Translations under genes and position numbers: made by a program
In this document: positions 8,486-18,591 of the stretch, one piece after another
Layout: each line of letters starts with the position of its first letter
Position numbering within the stretch: the stretch's first letter is position 1
Assembly (NCBI GenBank): GCA_012267415.1
Contig: JAAXGN010000090.1
Span: forward strand, 1 to 64,000
Length of the DNA stretch: 64,000 nt
Direction: 5' to 3'
Origin: Candidatus Poribacteria bacterium
GTDB lineage: Bacteria > Poribacteria > WGA-4E > WGA-3G
Notes under the pieces: model-generated
Database searches by the model: none
What the model was told of the DNA's origin: nothing
The model's input: the letters and a program-made list of their open reading frames with translations, nothing else

Positions 8486-9910
8486 CTAATTGACGATTTC
8501 TCCTATTAATGTGTGTGCTGTAGCAGAATGCACTTTGACATTTACTATGTCGCCTATATTAGCATTCTCTTTTGGAAACACAGTTGTCTTGAATGTGTCT
8601 GATTTTCCGTGATACTGTTCTGAATCCCGTCTGCTATCACCTTCAACTAATACAGGAACGACAGACTTGATAGTATTTTGATTTATTTCTGAAGAGATCT
8701 GTTCCTGTAGTGTGATGATTTCATTCAGCCGTCTTGCTTTATCTTTTTCTGGTATGTCGTCTTTCAACATCTTATTTGCTAATGTGCCTTCTCTATCAGA
8801 GTATTTAAACATAAACGCAGAATCAAATTTGATATCAGACATAAGTTGATAGGTCTGCTCAAAGTCTTCTTCGGTTTCGCCGCAAAATCCAACAATGACA
8901 TCAGTTGAAAGTGCAATTTGCGGAATTCGGTCGCGAATTTTTAAAACCAGTTCTGTGTACTCTTCTGCCGTATATGTGCGGCGCATTCTCTCCAAAACGG
9001 GTGTTGATCCAGATTGTAGTGGGAGGTGGAGTTGCTTACATACCTTCGGTGAGTTTTGCATGGCATCAATCATACTGTCCGTTGCATCGGCTGGATGCGG
9101 TGATGTAAAACGCACCCGTTCTATTCCATCAACTTCAGAAATCCGCCACAATAAGTCCCCAAAATCGTGTTTACCATCGTGGTATGAATTGACTGTTTGT
9201 CCGAGCAGTACTATCTCCTTGAAACCTTCTTCTACAAGTCTTTTAACATCATCTGTCAGAAGTTTCAGCGGTATACTGCGTTCTCTACCTCTAACAAATG
9301 GCACGATACAAAACGTACACATTTTATCACATCCACGTTGTATTGTGAGCCATGCGCGAATTCCTTCTTTACGAATAGGAGCAATGTCTGCATAATCTTC
9401 GGTTTTATCCAGTTGAAGACCGAGGAAAGGATCACCACTGACAACAGCGTTTAGAGCCATCGGGAGATCACGATATGCATCAGGTCCCATCATTATATCA
9501 ACATACGGCGCAGCATCAATCAACTTTTGCCGGAGATGTTGTGCCATACAACCACACACACCTATGATAAGATTCGGATCGCGACGTTTTCTATGATTTA
9601 GATGTTCAAGACGATTGATAACTCTCGTTTCTGCGTTTTCACGGATAGCACACGTATTGAGCAGTATCACATCTGCAGCATCAATGTCATTTACAGTTCT
9701 ATGACCTGCTTGCGTTAAGATACCTGACATTAACTCACTGTCGCTAACGTTCATCTGACATCCATAGGTCTCAATATAGACTTTGCGCGGGTTTTGGTGT
9801 TTATGACCAGACGCAATATTACAGTTATCAGAAATCTTTTTGATGGGATTTTCTTCTGACGGTATAGTGGGTTGATTTTTGTAGATTGGGAATGATGATG
9901 TATTTCTCAT
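8486..9910 (-). CDS. miaB: tRNA-2-methylthio-N6-dimethylallyladenosine synthase
   Basis: Adds the 2-methylthio group to i6A37 in tRNAs reading UNN codons, using two [4Fe-4S] clusters. The 474 residues show the N-terminal UPF0004 domain with Cys51 (YGCQMN), Cys87 and Cys121, then radical SAM Cys194, Cys198 and Cys201 (CDKMCTFC), and a C-terminal TRAM domain. About 42 extra residues precede the usual KVYIETYGCQMN start, so translation could begin further in. It is first in the miaB-map-ccmCD run. Confidence 0.92.
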   Translation of the reverse strand: MRNTSSFPIYKNQPTIPSEENPIKKISDNCNIASGHKHQNPRKVYIETYGCQMNVSDSELMSGILTQAGHRTVNDIDAADVILLNTCAIRENAETRVINRLEHLNHRKRRDPNLIIGVCGCMAQHLRQKLIDAAPYVDIMMGPDAYRDLPMALNAVVSGDPFLGLQLDKTEDYADIAPIRKEGIRAWLTIQRGCDKMCTFCIVPFVRGRERSIPLKLLTDDVKRLVEEGFKEIVLLGQTVNSYHDGKHDFGDLLWRISEVDGIERVRFTSPHPADATDSMIDAMQNSPKVCKQLHLPLQSGSTPVLERMRRTYTAEEYTELVLKIRDRIPQIALSTDVIVGFCGETEEDFEQTYQLMSDIKFDSAFMFKYSDREGTLANKMLKDDIPEKDKARRLNEIITLQEQISSEINQNTIKSVVPVLVEGDSRRDSEQYHGKSDTFKTTVFPKENANIGDIVNVKVHSATAHTLIGEIVN

Positions 9911-9987
9911 GTTTCTTATAGAATCGGTGGTATCACAACCTAACAGGTTATGCTACAAAAGAAGGCATTACGCAAGCCTTGTGTATT

Positions 9988-10773
9988 TTAATGTGAATAG
10001 TATTCACCAACATCAAACGTAAATAGATCTCCGTGATAGATCAATATACGATAAATCAATTCTCGGTTCTCCTGTGGATTTATGATGAGAGTTGGGGTCT
10101 TTGCAAATAAGAATCCTTGATATAGGTCTTCAGCAATAAATTGTGTTAGTCCATTTGCTGGATGCGGACAGATTGCGACACCTATAGCAGTATTGTCAAC
10201 GATACCACATAAGGTTCCCCATTTAGATTGAGTTCTGTTTACTTCTGCTTCTCCGATTTTTGCGTCTGCGTTTGCAGATTTTCTATGTTCCATTTCTACG
10301 GCATAGTAGCTTAACCCGATGTCCCCGACTAATTCTATCGGTTTTGAGAGTGCTTGCAATACTACTTTCATGTCCAGAATTCGGACATCATTTCTGATCG
10401 GCGGAACATCTATCTGAAGTGTGTTTATCAGGACAGCATTAGGCACTTGATAGGTTGTTTCACTTACGATCCTAAATACATTACTTGATTCAGGTTTTCT
10501 AATAACCTCTTTATCAATTTTTGTTACTTTCTGCTTAATTGGTAATGCGTTTCCGTTCTTATCTTTAACTTCGCCGACTGAGAAACATAAACCGGGTAGA
10601 TGTCTCTGTTTATTTTCTATAAAACCTTCTGTTATTATCTGTCCATTTGATGTCCAAATGGGATGCATGTACGGGTGTGATACCGTTTTACTATAGTGAT
10701 AAGTAAGCACTGGATTACCATTTTCTGAAATGGCAATCTCTTTATTGGGTGCTTCGTCTACTACAAAAGTCAT
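9988..10773 (-). CDS. DUF6807 (PmoA-like) family protein
   Basis: A 261-residue soluble protein without a signal peptide. It begins with a beta-rich segment containing HYSKTVSHPYMHPI, like the PYxHPL block of the DUF6807 family (once annotated as methane oxygenase PmoA), and later GICDxT-like and HPANGLTQF blocks. DUF6807 proteins are common near sugar-degradation genes and their reaction is not established. It lies 26 bases after the transporter-like gene, in the same orientation. The family call is moderate. Confidence 0.6.
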   Translation of the reverse strand: MTFVVDEAPNKEIAISENGNPVLTYHYSKTVSHPYMHPIWTSNGQIITEGFIENKQRHLPGLCFSVGEVKDKNGNALPIKQKVTKIDKEVIRKPESSNVFRIVSETTYQVPNAVLINTLQIDVPPIRNDVRILDMKVVLQALSKPIELVGDIGLSYYAVEMEHRKSANADAKIGEAEVNRTQSKWGTLCGIVDNTAIGVAICPHPANGLTQFIAEDLYQGFLFAKTPTLIINPQENRELIYRILIYHGDLFTFDVGEYYSH

Positions 10774-10799
10774 TTATGAATTATACCATGTATAGCTTG

Positions 10800-12047
10800 T
10801 TAATGCAAATCTGGATTTATGTAAGTGTTCTCTAACTTTAGATAGATTTTGGTGAGATTGAGGACCAATCCGCCCCAGATACATGAAAAGACCATTGCAG
10901 TCAGTGCATAAGCCATACTAGGTATAGTGGTGACTACTAAACGAATCAGTTCTATTACGCCAGCACTTCCACCTTTCGCAAAACGGTATCCGAAGGAATC
11001 GATGATCTGTTTCGCGCGATACCTTTCGTCATAAGTCAGCGGCATGTAGAATAGTTCTTTTCCTGCTCTGAAAAGTGAATAATCAAACGCTTTAAAGGTA
11101 AGATATGCCCTTGCACCCGTTTTGAGAGAAGGGATAGACAATAAGACATAACCATTTATTAGATGGACTATCGGTATACCTATATGAATAACTCTGATGG
11201 ATATGAGTCGAAGTGCTATCGGAACTGCAAGCAACTGTAAAACAGCTGATATTGCACCGAGTTGTGCATAGAAATTACCGTAGTATGAAGTCATCGCATC
11301 TTTTTTTGTAATGTCCATTTCCACCAGAGCATTGAATCTAAGATCAAGCACAGTGGATACTATCTGAGTGCTTACAATGAGCAATCCGATATATACGAGA
11401 TATCTGGAACTAAAGAACGTCCTTACTCCCAGATGTCCTCTCTTTCCACCTTCTTCCATCAATGTTGGCTTAGGTTCCCCTGCGAAGTAATAGGCGATGA
11501 TACCGAAAAACGCTGCGGGTATGAGTGAGATACTTGTAAACACTAAGAATGTTTCCGATCCCAATGTCGTTGCCCATTTGCCTACAAGCAGTCCACCAGC
11601 AACGGATCCGAGTGAAGCGATCGCACAGAATGGTCCATTTATGGTTTTTGCTTGTTTCGGATTAAGCACGCTGTTAACAAAGGACCAGAACTGTTCAATT
11701 ATCAGGACAATATAGGCTTCACGGAAAACATAGATGACCGCAGCAGCGAATCGTATCCCGTTCATTATTGCTATATAACAACCAAGGATGAGTATGGCTG
11801 ATAGAAATGAGGTGATGGCTAAAGTGATTGTCGCACCAAAAGAGGAGAGTATTCGCCCATAAACATAGAGAATCAACAGAACGCTTAGCGGAACTGCAAC
11901 CATCACCCGTGGAAGATTCTCAGCAGTATATGCCTCAATAAACAGCGAATTTGAAACAGCTCGTATGAATTCGTACCCACATAACAAGAAACTTGCTGCG
12001 GCAGAAATTGAGAATGCTGCTATGATTATGCGTTTTGGAAACATCAA
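10800..12047 (-). CDS. Multi-helix transporter resembling ATP/ADP (NTT) carriers
   Basis: A 415-residue membrane protein with about 11-12 helices. The stretch FWSFVNSVLNPKQAKTINGP (about 119-138) and the later GKELFYMPLTYDERYRAK (about 331-348) resemble NTT/Npt1-type nucleotide transporters and their MFS-like bacterial relatives. True NTTs serve intracellular parasites, while free-living bacteria have shorter relatives of unknown substrate. It starts 8 bases after the PhyH gene and is probably in one operon with it. Substrate unknown. Confidence 0.6.
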   Translation of the reverse strand: MMFPKRIIIAAFSISAAASFLLCGYEFIRAVSNSLFIEAYTAENLPRVMVAVPLSVLLILYVYGRILSSFGATITLAITSFLSAILILGCYIAIMNGIRFAAAVIYVFREAYIVLIIEQFWSFVNSVLNPKQAKTINGPFCAIASLGSVAGGLLVGKWATTLGSETFLVFTSISLIPAAFFGIIAYYFAGEPKPTLMEEGGKRGHLGVRTFFSSRYLVYIGLLIVSTQIVSTVLDLRFNALVEMDITKKDAMTSYYGNFYAQLGAISAVLQLLAVPIALRLISIRVIHIGIPIVHLINGYVLLSIPSLKTGARAYLTFKAFDYSLFRAGKELFYMPLTYDERYRAKQIIDSFGYRFAKGGSAGVIELIRLVVTTIPSMAYALTAMVFSCIWGGLVLNLTKIYLKLENTYINPDLH

Positions 12048-12055
12048 CGAACCTT

Positions 12056-12877
12056 TTATGGAATAATATCCTCTTCAGGACGTGGGTTATGCACCCAATG
12101 TCCACTGGGATCACTCCCTCTTGCTATAATTGCGCGTTGATTCCAGTTGTTTGCAGCCTTCACTTCGGGTGGAACAAAACGCATGGTCAAACCACAACGG
12201 CGTCTGTTTGAAGTATTCGGTTCTGAACCGTGTAAAAGTAGGTCGGAATGGAGGGAAAACTGTCCCGCTTTCATCTCAAAAGGCACTGGTGAATCACCAT
12301 ACTGATCAGGTTGAATAACTGTCTGACTCAGAACATTTTTTTCTTCGGAAGAGCTTCGTTCAAAGGCGATCTGTCCATGTAGATGCGATTTAGGTATTAC
12401 TGTCATGGCTCCATTTTCTACAGATGCATCATCAATGGCAAGCCAGACAGTAACTGTTTTACTCGGTGAAAGGGGCCAATACGACGCATCTTGATGCCAA
12501 CTAACCTGTTTATCCTCACCGGGTAATTTACAAAAGTAGTGAGTACCCCAACAGATAAGGTTTTCACCGAGTAGATCCTGAACATAGTCCAGAATCCTTG
12601 AGTCTGTTGTTAGGTCATGTATACCTGCGCTACGGGTATGCCAACCGTTTATTGAATAACTATTCCCACCATCTGCTAAGACCTTTTCCATCAGGCGATT
12701 GAAATAATCACGATGTTGTGCAATCTCATCATCAGACAATGCATCCAAAGGTGATATGAATCCGTTATCATTAAAATGTTGGATCTGTGCTTTAGAGAGA
12801 GTCAAAGGGTTCTCGTTCTCTACAGGAAAGAATTTCAGCGTTCGATTTAGATCGGGATGTGCATCGGTTATCGCCAT
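12056..12877 (-). CDS. Phytanoyl-CoA dioxygenase (PhyH) family protein
   Basis: An Fe(II)/2-oxoglutarate-dependent oxygenase of 273 residues. The iron triad is visible: His128 and Asp130 in WHQDASYW, and His216 in LLLHGSEPN, followed by an arginine (RRRCGL) that should bind 2-oxoglutarate. The substrate is unknown, since PhyH proteins hydroxylate many small molecules. The family is strongly expanded in Poribacteria, which supports the taxonomic guess. It is between the ASPIC/UnbV protein and the transporter with 8-11 base gaps. Confidence 0.88.
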   Translation of the reverse strand: MAITDAHPDLNRTLKFFPVENENPLTLSKAQIQHFNDNGFISPLDALSDDEIAQHRDYFNRLMEKVLADGGNSYSINGWHTRSAGIHDLTTDSRILDYVQDLLGENLICWGTHYFCKLPGEDKQVSWHQDASYWPLSPSKTVTVWLAIDDASVENGAMTVIPKSHLHGQIAFERSSSEEKNVLSQTVIQPDQYGDSPVPFEMKAGQFSLHSDLLLHGSEPNTSNRRRCGLTMRFVPPEVKAANNWNQRAIIARGSDPSGHWVHNPRPEEDIIP

Positions 12878-12887
12878 TTGAATTTCC

Positions 12888-14612
12888 TTATTTCCTTTTA
12901 GGTTTTGGTATTGATATACCGTGTTTTTCCTTTATGACTATGGTCTGATTTGATTTTATATTAAAAAATGTATCTATATGTCCACTTTGCCAGTGCAGTT
13001 CCAGTTTCTTCACTTCACTGTTTTTACCAAGTCCAAAATGCAATCTTAGGTCGTTTTGGGATAGGTAACTTGATCCACTATGTACCTCTTTTTGCAGCGA
13101 GAGTGTACTTGTTTTCAACTTCACTCTTGTGCCGATGCCTGAAGCATTGCTCTTTGTCCCGATAGTATGTATTGTAATCCAATTGTTGCTATTACCACCA
13201 TCGTTTCGGAGTAACTTCGCAGGTTGATTGGAATGGTTTAGAAATATGTCAATATCCCCATCGTTGTCGTAATCACCGAAGGCTGCCCCTCTTCCGACAT
13301 ACTTTGTAATATCTGATAACCCTACATCTGCAGAAACATCAGTGTATATATAGTTGTTATCCAACTTACTGTTCTGCAAAATTAGGTCTTTCTGTGGATA
13401 TGTATCGTCAGTATACGCCTCAATGTTATCCTGTAGATGTCCATTAGAAACGTAGATGTCTTGTAAACCGTCATTGTTGTAATCAAAAAAATCGACAGCC
13501 CATTTGAAGTCTGTGAGTGTTATCGCGCCTATTCCTGATGCATAGGAGACATCATTAAAAAACATTGCAGATGCGTTCTGATAGAGTAACACAGGTTGAG
13601 AAGGTGCGTTACTCACAAGTAGGTCAAGGTAACCATCATTGTTATAGTCTCCGAATGCGCTTCCCATACCGCTGCCAGGTATGCCTGTGTCGTCATAACC
13701 TGTGCCTGTAATATCAGTAATGTCTGAAAATGTCCCATCACCATTATTTTGATAGAGAATATCCGGTTCCATGTCATGAGCAACATGCATGTCTGGGTCC
13801 CCATCGTTATCATAGTCTCCCACAGCAACAGCGAGTCCGAGTCCACGATGAGATATGCCTGCTATGTCGGTAACATCCGTGAAAGTAGTGTCCCCGTTGT
13901 TCCGGTATAGGATGTCCGTTTCACTCTTAAAGCGTGTACCATCCATTTGGTCTACAGGACTGCAATATATACGTGTTCCACGAGACATCCACCCTTTATT
14001 TTCATCAGCTGAAAATTCCATGTAGTTGACGACGTATAAATCAACATCACCATCTAAATCATAATCCAGGAATGCACAACCTGTTCCCCAACGTTTATCG
14101 CCGATACGTGCTGTTTCGGTAATATCAGTGAATGTCCCATCGCCATTGTTGTAGTAGAGTCGGTTTGTTCCATAGTTTGTAACAAATATTTCTGGGTATC
14201 CATCATTGTCTATATCAGCAGATGCACACCCGACACCGTATCCAGTATCTCCCACGCCAGCTTTTAAAGTCACATCAGAGAAGGTGCCGTTACCATTGTT
14301 TTGATATAGAACGTTCGTAGGTAAATTGGTGTGATTACTTTTCAGATCCTTGTTCTGTGTTGGCAGTGGAATTGTGGTAGCATTGACTATATATAGGTCA
14401 ATGTATCCATCGAGGTTGTAGTCAAGAAAGAGTGCCCCTGAACCGAGTGTCTCTAAAAGGAACTTTTTTCCGCTTCTGCCATCAACATGTTGGAAGACTA
14501 TACCTGCTTCAGCCGTTACATCTATAAATTTGATTTTATTGGATGCGTTGGTATTGAATACGTTGGTGTAGACAAGAATTGATGTCAGAAGTATAGAACA
14601 GATATATCTCAT
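12888..14612 (-). CDS. FG-GAP/VCBS-repeat protein with ASPIC/UnbV domain
   Basis: A 574-residue secreted protein with an N-terminal signal peptide (about 1-22). It carries repeated FG-GAP units with calcium-type DxDxDGxxD loops (for example DYNLDGYIDLY, DIDNDGYPEIF, DYDNDGDPDM), predicting a beta-propeller. A C-terminal ASPIC/UnbV domain (about 490-565) ends in LELHWQSG and an IVIKE tail. Such proteins are extracellular and often act with TPR proteins of unknown role. It overlaps the upstream TPR gene by four bases. Confidence 0.87.
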   Translation of the reverse strand: MRYICSILLTSILVYTNVFNTNASNKIKFIDVTAEAGIVFQHVDGRSGKKFLLETLGSGALFLDYNLDGYIDLYIVNATTIPLPTQNKDLKSNHTNLPTNVLYQNNGNGTFSDVTLKAGVGDTGYGVGCASADIDNDGYPEIFVTNYGTNRLYYNNGDGTFTDITETARIGDKRWGTGCAFLDYDLDGDVDLYVVNYMEFSADENKGWMSRGTRIYCSPVDQMDGTRFKSETDILYRNNGDTTFTDVTDIAGISHRGLGLAVAVGDYDNDGDPDMHVAHDMEPDILYQNNGDGTFSDITDITGTGYDDTGIPGSGMGSAFGDYNNDGYLDLLVSNAPSQPVLLYQNASAMFFNDVSYASGIGAITLTDFKWAVDFFDYNNDGLQDIYVSNGHLQDNIEAYTDDTYPQKDLILQNSKLDNNYIYTDVSADVGLSDITKYVGRGAAFGDYDNDGDIDIFLNHSNQPAKLLRNDGGNSNNWITIHTIGTKSNASGIGTRVKLKTSTLSLQKEVHSGSSYLSQNDLRLHFGLGKNSEVKKLELHWQSGHIDTFFNIKSNQTIVIKEKHGISIPKPKRK

Positions 14613-15874
14613 TTCATAGTTTCTTCCAACAGTGAAGTCTGTTTCTTACGAGCCTGCTGTGCTTTAGCATTTAATCCGAGATCTGCATAGATTGTAGCGA
14701 GGGTATCCCAATAATTAGCATTATCCGGTTCAATGTTCGTTGCTTTTTTTGCATGCGTTAGTGCTTTATCAAGATTTCGCTTTAAATCTGTATAGCAGAC
14801 GGCTATATTGTTATGCGCAATTGCAAGGGATTGATTCAATGATATGGCTTTCTGGTATGCCTTTATTGCCAGAATCAGGTTTTTCTGTCTATGAAACGCA
14901 AGACCCAAGTTGTAATGTGTAGATGCCAGAGTCGGTGAGATGGTTATCGCATGTTGAAAGTATTCAATAGCCTTGTCAAGACGCTGACGTGTCAAGTAAA
15001 CTATTCCGATATTGTTGTATCCTTTTGCATCATCTGGATGAACTTTGACCCACTTCTGTGCTTTTTCAAGCAGTGGGTCTGTCTGTCGAAGCATTTTGAA
15101 ATACTTCATTGTCCGTGCAGCTAAATCCTTTTGTCCACGTTTGATTTGTATCTGTGCAAGTTGGAAATGTGCTTCTGTGTTATCAGGATGTAGTGTGATA
15201 ACTTGCTTAATTTTCCTTATTGCTTGATCATATAAACCTTGCTGTGTATATACCTTGCCTAAACCTAATATACTTGATATGTTGTTAGGTTTTAGTCGGT
15301 AAACTTTAGCATAAGCTTGTTCTGCATTCTTAAGGTGTCCAAGTCTCAGATATGCTTCAGCAAGTCCAATGTAGGCATCTGTCATGTTTTCGTCAGTAGA
15401 AACAGCGGTTTTAAATGCTTCAACTGCCTTTGAAAAGTTCCCCTGTTTCAGATGCACTAATCCTATATTATAGTAAGGTTCAGTTGTCTTTTGATCAAGT
15501 TGAGATGCTTTTTTAAAAGCATCAAGTGCTGATACATATTGCTTCTGTTCTGAATAAGTGACACCGAGTGCATTATATATTTGAGCAGAACGCCGGTTAT
15601 AGGTAAGTGCGTTTTTATACTCAGAAACTGCTTTTGGATATTCCTCCATTGCGTGATAAGCAGTTGCCTTTAGGTAGTGTATCTCTGAGAGAAGCTCGGG
15701 GTCGACTGCTGCATTCTGTGCCTGAAGTAATGTATCAAACGTTTTGATTGCCTTTTGATACCGACCTTCTCTCAAGTACTTGTTACCACGGATATAATAC
15801 GTATCGGTATTCTCTGCATTAGCAAAGTATCCTATAGTAAGACATAGAGAGAAAACAGAGAGAAATTTTAGCAT
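14609..15874 (-). CDS. Exported TPR-repeat protein
   Basis: A 421-residue protein with a signal peptide (about 1-20) followed by roughly ten tetratricopeptide repeats, seen as recurring patterns such as AYNALGxxY, YYNIGLVHLKQG and HYNLGLAFHRQ. It should act in the periplasm or on the surface as a protein-binding scaffold. The ATGA overlap with the ASPIC/UnbV gene indicates a functional pair, an arrangement frequent in Poribacteria, Acidobacteria and Planctomycetes. Confidence 0.85.
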   Translation of the reverse strand: MLKFLSVFSLCLTIGYFANAENTDTYYIRGNKYLREGRYQKAIKTFDTLLQAQNAAVDPELLSEIHYLKATAYHAMEEYPKAVSEYKNALTYNRRSAQIYNALGVTYSEQKQYVSALDAFKKASQLDQKTTEPYYNIGLVHLKQGNFSKAVEAFKTAVSTDENMTDAYIGLAEAYLRLGHLKNAEQAYAKVYRLKPNNISSILGLGKVYTQQGLYDQAIRKIKQVITLHPDNTEAHFQLAQIQIKRGQKDLAARTMKYFKMLRQTDPLLEKAQKWVKVHPDDAKGYNNIGIVYLTRQRLDKAIEYFQHAITISPTLASTHYNLGLAFHRQKNLILAIKAYQKAISLNQSLAIAHNNIAVCYTDLKRNLDKALTHAKKATNIEPDNANYWDTLATIYADLGLNAKAQQARKKQTSLLEETMK

Positions 15875-15938
15875 ATCAGTTAGATTCCTCCTGATGAACT
15901 ATGGGTTGTCATCAAGATCAGATAAACTAAAGTGGGGC

Positions 15939-16718
15939 TCAATGTTTTCGGTTGGTCTTAATGGCACCCCATGTGGTGGTTAATTTTTCAGCAGGTTGTA
16001 CAGGTGCAAAATCACCAGCTCTAATAATGTCTATTTCATCGGTTGATATGGCACGGTTGAACAGATATACCTCATCAATGACACCAGTGAAGAATTCTTG
16101 TCCGGGGTGTCTTGCGCCGACCATGATTGAACCGTCAATCTCAATAATTGCTGGTGGTTTTGCACCTCCACCGATTTTTTTACCATCATAGTAAAAACTG
16201 ACATCATTGTCAATGTCATGTACTACAGAAATGTGTACCCAATCTTCAGGTTGATCTTCATCTGATATGCCTTTCTGTGCCCAACCTGGCCCTTTTGTAA
16301 ACATATAGGTCTTCTTTGTGTTATTGTTAAAGATAACCGCCCAGACAAGTGAACCAGCAGAAACCATGTAATTCCATTCGCGTATCTGTGTATTACCGCG
16401 TTTGACCCAAAAAGCCACAGAGAACTGTTCCCGTAACTGAAGTGTGTCATTGATGGGTACCATTGCATATTGTCCTTTTGTCCCATCAAATTCAAGTGCT
16501 TTACTCCCGAATTGTCCATCAACCCATGAAGGATTTGCTGTCAGTTCAGCATCATGCCCGTAGGATGACTGGTCTTTTGTCGTATTTCCTGAACCTTCAT
16601 CAAATGACAGGTATAACACAAGCGATTTGTCTTCCAAATCCGCATGTATCGGTGATAGTATAGTGAAAAACGACATTATGATTGCCAATCCAGTTGCCAT
16701 TTTTAATTTCTTTAACAC
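15939..16718 (-). CDS. Secreted LamG-domain (concanavalin-like) protein
   Basis: A 259-residue protein with a signal peptide (about 1-26) and one laminin-G-like lectin fold: LVLYLSFDEGSGNTTKDQS, then FSVAFWVKRG, VHISVVHD, VSFYYDGKKI, and FFTGVIDEVYLFNRAI. The tail ends in LTTTWGAIK, a pattern I associate with Poribacteria LamG proteins. It starts at GTG preceded by a strong AGGAGG about 9 bases upstream. It probably binds carbohydrate or another surface ligand. No catalytic domain is present. Confidence 0.8.
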   Translation of the reverse strand: MLKKLKMATGLAIIMSFFTILSPIHADLEDKSLVLYLSFDEGSGNTTKDQSSYGHDAELTANPSWVDGQFGSKALEFDGTKGQYAMVPINDTLQLREQFSVAFWVKRGNTQIREWNYMVSAGSLVWAVIFNNNTKKTYMFTKGPGWAQKGISDEDQPEDWVHISVVHDIDNDVSFYYDGKKIGGGAKPPAIIEIDGSIMVGARHPGQEFFTGVIDEVYLFNRAISTDEIDIIRAGDFAPVQPAEKLTTTWGAIKTNRKH

Positions 16719-16806
16719 GATCTTTTCCTCCTAAAATGGTTTTGTTATCCATAGGTTTAGTTTGTTTGATCTTATGTGAAAGTGACATGTATATAAGAGA
16801 ATTGCG

Positions 16807-18549
16807 TTAACAAGCACCACATTTTTTGCAGACGGTGGTGTCACATGCGCTTGTCATAAACCCCTTCTCGTGTTTGTTAAATTCAAGTTGAAGGAATTGT
16901 GGTTTAACATTAAGGTCAAGATGATCCCAAGGATTGATTTCATTGAATTCGCGTTGTCGTAGTGCATAGAAATCTGGAGTTAAACCGTGTGAACGAAATG
17001 CGTTGTTCCAAGCTGCCCCGCGTGATAAATCTAATATAACTTTACCGAGTCTTCGGTCACCCCGTGCCATCACAGCTTCCTGGTGTGCCATCCGTGCGCT
17101 TGCAGAGGATACTTTAATACTGCCGAGTCTGTTTATTTCGCGTTTTAGGTAGTCAAGTTTCTTTGCTATGGTTTTGGGTGGTTCCATTGCAACCCATTGG
17201 AACGGGGTGTGAGGTTTTGGCACCATGGGTGAAATGGTAAAACTGATACGACCAATTTTCCCGGTTCTTTTCGCATGTGGCAGCAAGATTGTGCGCATCT
17301 CCTTTGCCATATCTGCAATCGCTGTCACATCTGACGGTGTTTCATAGGGGACACCAATAAGAAAGTATAGTCGGAGATTCAGAATATTCCGTTTTAGTGC
17401 TTCTTCAAATACATGATATAGTCTTTCACGGGGAATTGCTTTGTTGACAACTTTCTGCAGGTTTTCTGTCGCAACCTCAGGTGCAATGGTTATTGTTCCT
17501 TGATCACTATCGGCAAGTGCATCAAGCAGTGGTGCTTCAACTGTTTCTGCACGCAGGGAAGCACAAGAGATACGAAAACCTCTATCAACTAAACCTGATG
17601 CGATCTGATTGATCTGAGGATGATCAGAAATCGATGCGCCAACTAAACCGATCCTGTCAGTGATTCCTCTTGCCTTTTCTGCTAAGGCGAGGGTATTTTC
17701 AACTGAACGGTGTCTGGGCCAGCGTCTGGCATAGTCTGCTACACAGAAACGACACTGCCGACCACAACCTCGCACGATTTCAATCAGATGTGCATTTGAG
17801 AATTCTGTATTCGGTGTATGTATATGTGTACATGTTGGCACACTGTCAAGTTTAGGGACAGCAGATGCGGTAATGTTTGCTGGTATACCCTGTTTGGGAA
17901 GAACCTGTTTGACTTTTCCGTCTTCTTGATAGGTTACGTCATAGAAACTTGGAACATAAAAACCGATTTTTGAACCTATTTCTCGTAAAAATTCCTGTTT
18001 TGGGGATTTTGACGATCTCCATTCTTGGAAATCATCCATCAGTTGATGGATTGTATGCTCAGCTTCACCAACGACGAAAATATCAATAAAATCTGCAAGT
18101 GGTTCAGGATTATAGGAGATGTTAATCCCACCCGCAATGACAAGGGGGTCCCATTCGGTGCGGTCCGCAGCAAGTGGCGGAATGTTTCCTAACGTTAAAG
18201 CACGCGGAACATTTATATAATCAGATTCAAATGAGATTGAGAACCCAATTATATCAAACGCATTAAGAGATCTTTGCGTTTCCATTGAGAAGAGAGGCGT
18301 TTTCTTTTTTATGAGTTCTGCAACATACTCATTTTCTGGAATGAAGACGCGTTCACAAGATGTGTCATTTCGCTCGTTCAACGTAGCATGGATTACCTGA
18401 ATGCCTAAACTTGACATACCCAGTTGATATGTACTTGGATAAACCAATGCGAATTTGTTTGACTTTCGGTATTGTGATGATGCACCCGCGCAAACTCCAG
18501 TATGTTCTTCAGTATTTAGGAGTTGTTGTATGTGAGAGCGTAAGTTCAA
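16807..18549 (-). CDS. B12-binding-type radical SAM protein (TIGR03960-like)
   Basis: A 580-residue protein with an N-terminal half like the cobalamin-binding-type module (LVYPSTYQLGMSSLG, then AGGINISYNPEPL) and a radical SAM core with GCGRQCRFC as the CxxxCxxC cluster site. The C-terminus has a cysteine-rich CDTTVCKKCGAC tail typical of TIGR03960. The function of that family is not established. It is downstream of ftsZ with a 42-base gap and may be the last gene of the division cluster transcript. Confidence 0.82.
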   Translation of the reverse strand: MNLRSHIQQLLNTEEHTGVCAGASSQYRKSNKFALVYPSTYQLGMSSLGIQVIHATLNERNDTSCERVFIPENEYVAELIKKKTPLFSMETQRSLNAFDIIGFSISFESDYINVPRALTLGNIPPLAADRTEWDPLVIAGGINISYNPEPLADFIDIFVVGEAEHTIHQLMDDFQEWRSSKSPKQEFLREIGSKIGFYVPSFYDVTYQEDGKVKQVLPKQGIPANITASAVPKLDSVPTCTHIHTPNTEFSNAHLIEIVRGCGRQCRFCVADYARRWPRHRSVENTLALAEKARGITDRIGLVGASISDHPQINQIASGLVDRGFRISCASLRAETVEAPLLDALADSDQGTITIAPEVATENLQKVVNKAIPRERLYHVFEEALKRNILNLRLYFLIGVPYETPSDVTAIADMAKEMRTILLPHAKRTGKIGRISFTISPMVPKPHTPFQWVAMEPPKTIAKKLDYLKREINRLGSIKVSSASARMAHQEAVMARGDRRLGKVILDLSRGAAWNNAFRSHGLTPDFYALRQREFNEINPWDHLDLNVKPQFLQLEFNKHEKGFMTSACDTTVCKKCGAC

Positions 18550-18591
18550 TGGAATTCCTCTATGATATACCTATAGGTATAAAAGATTGCT

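Noticed and set aside
8895..9395. A 166-codon plus-strand frame inside miaB, and similar long antisense frames in other genes
   Set aside because: They are shadows of well-supported genes with no ribosome site or family pattern.
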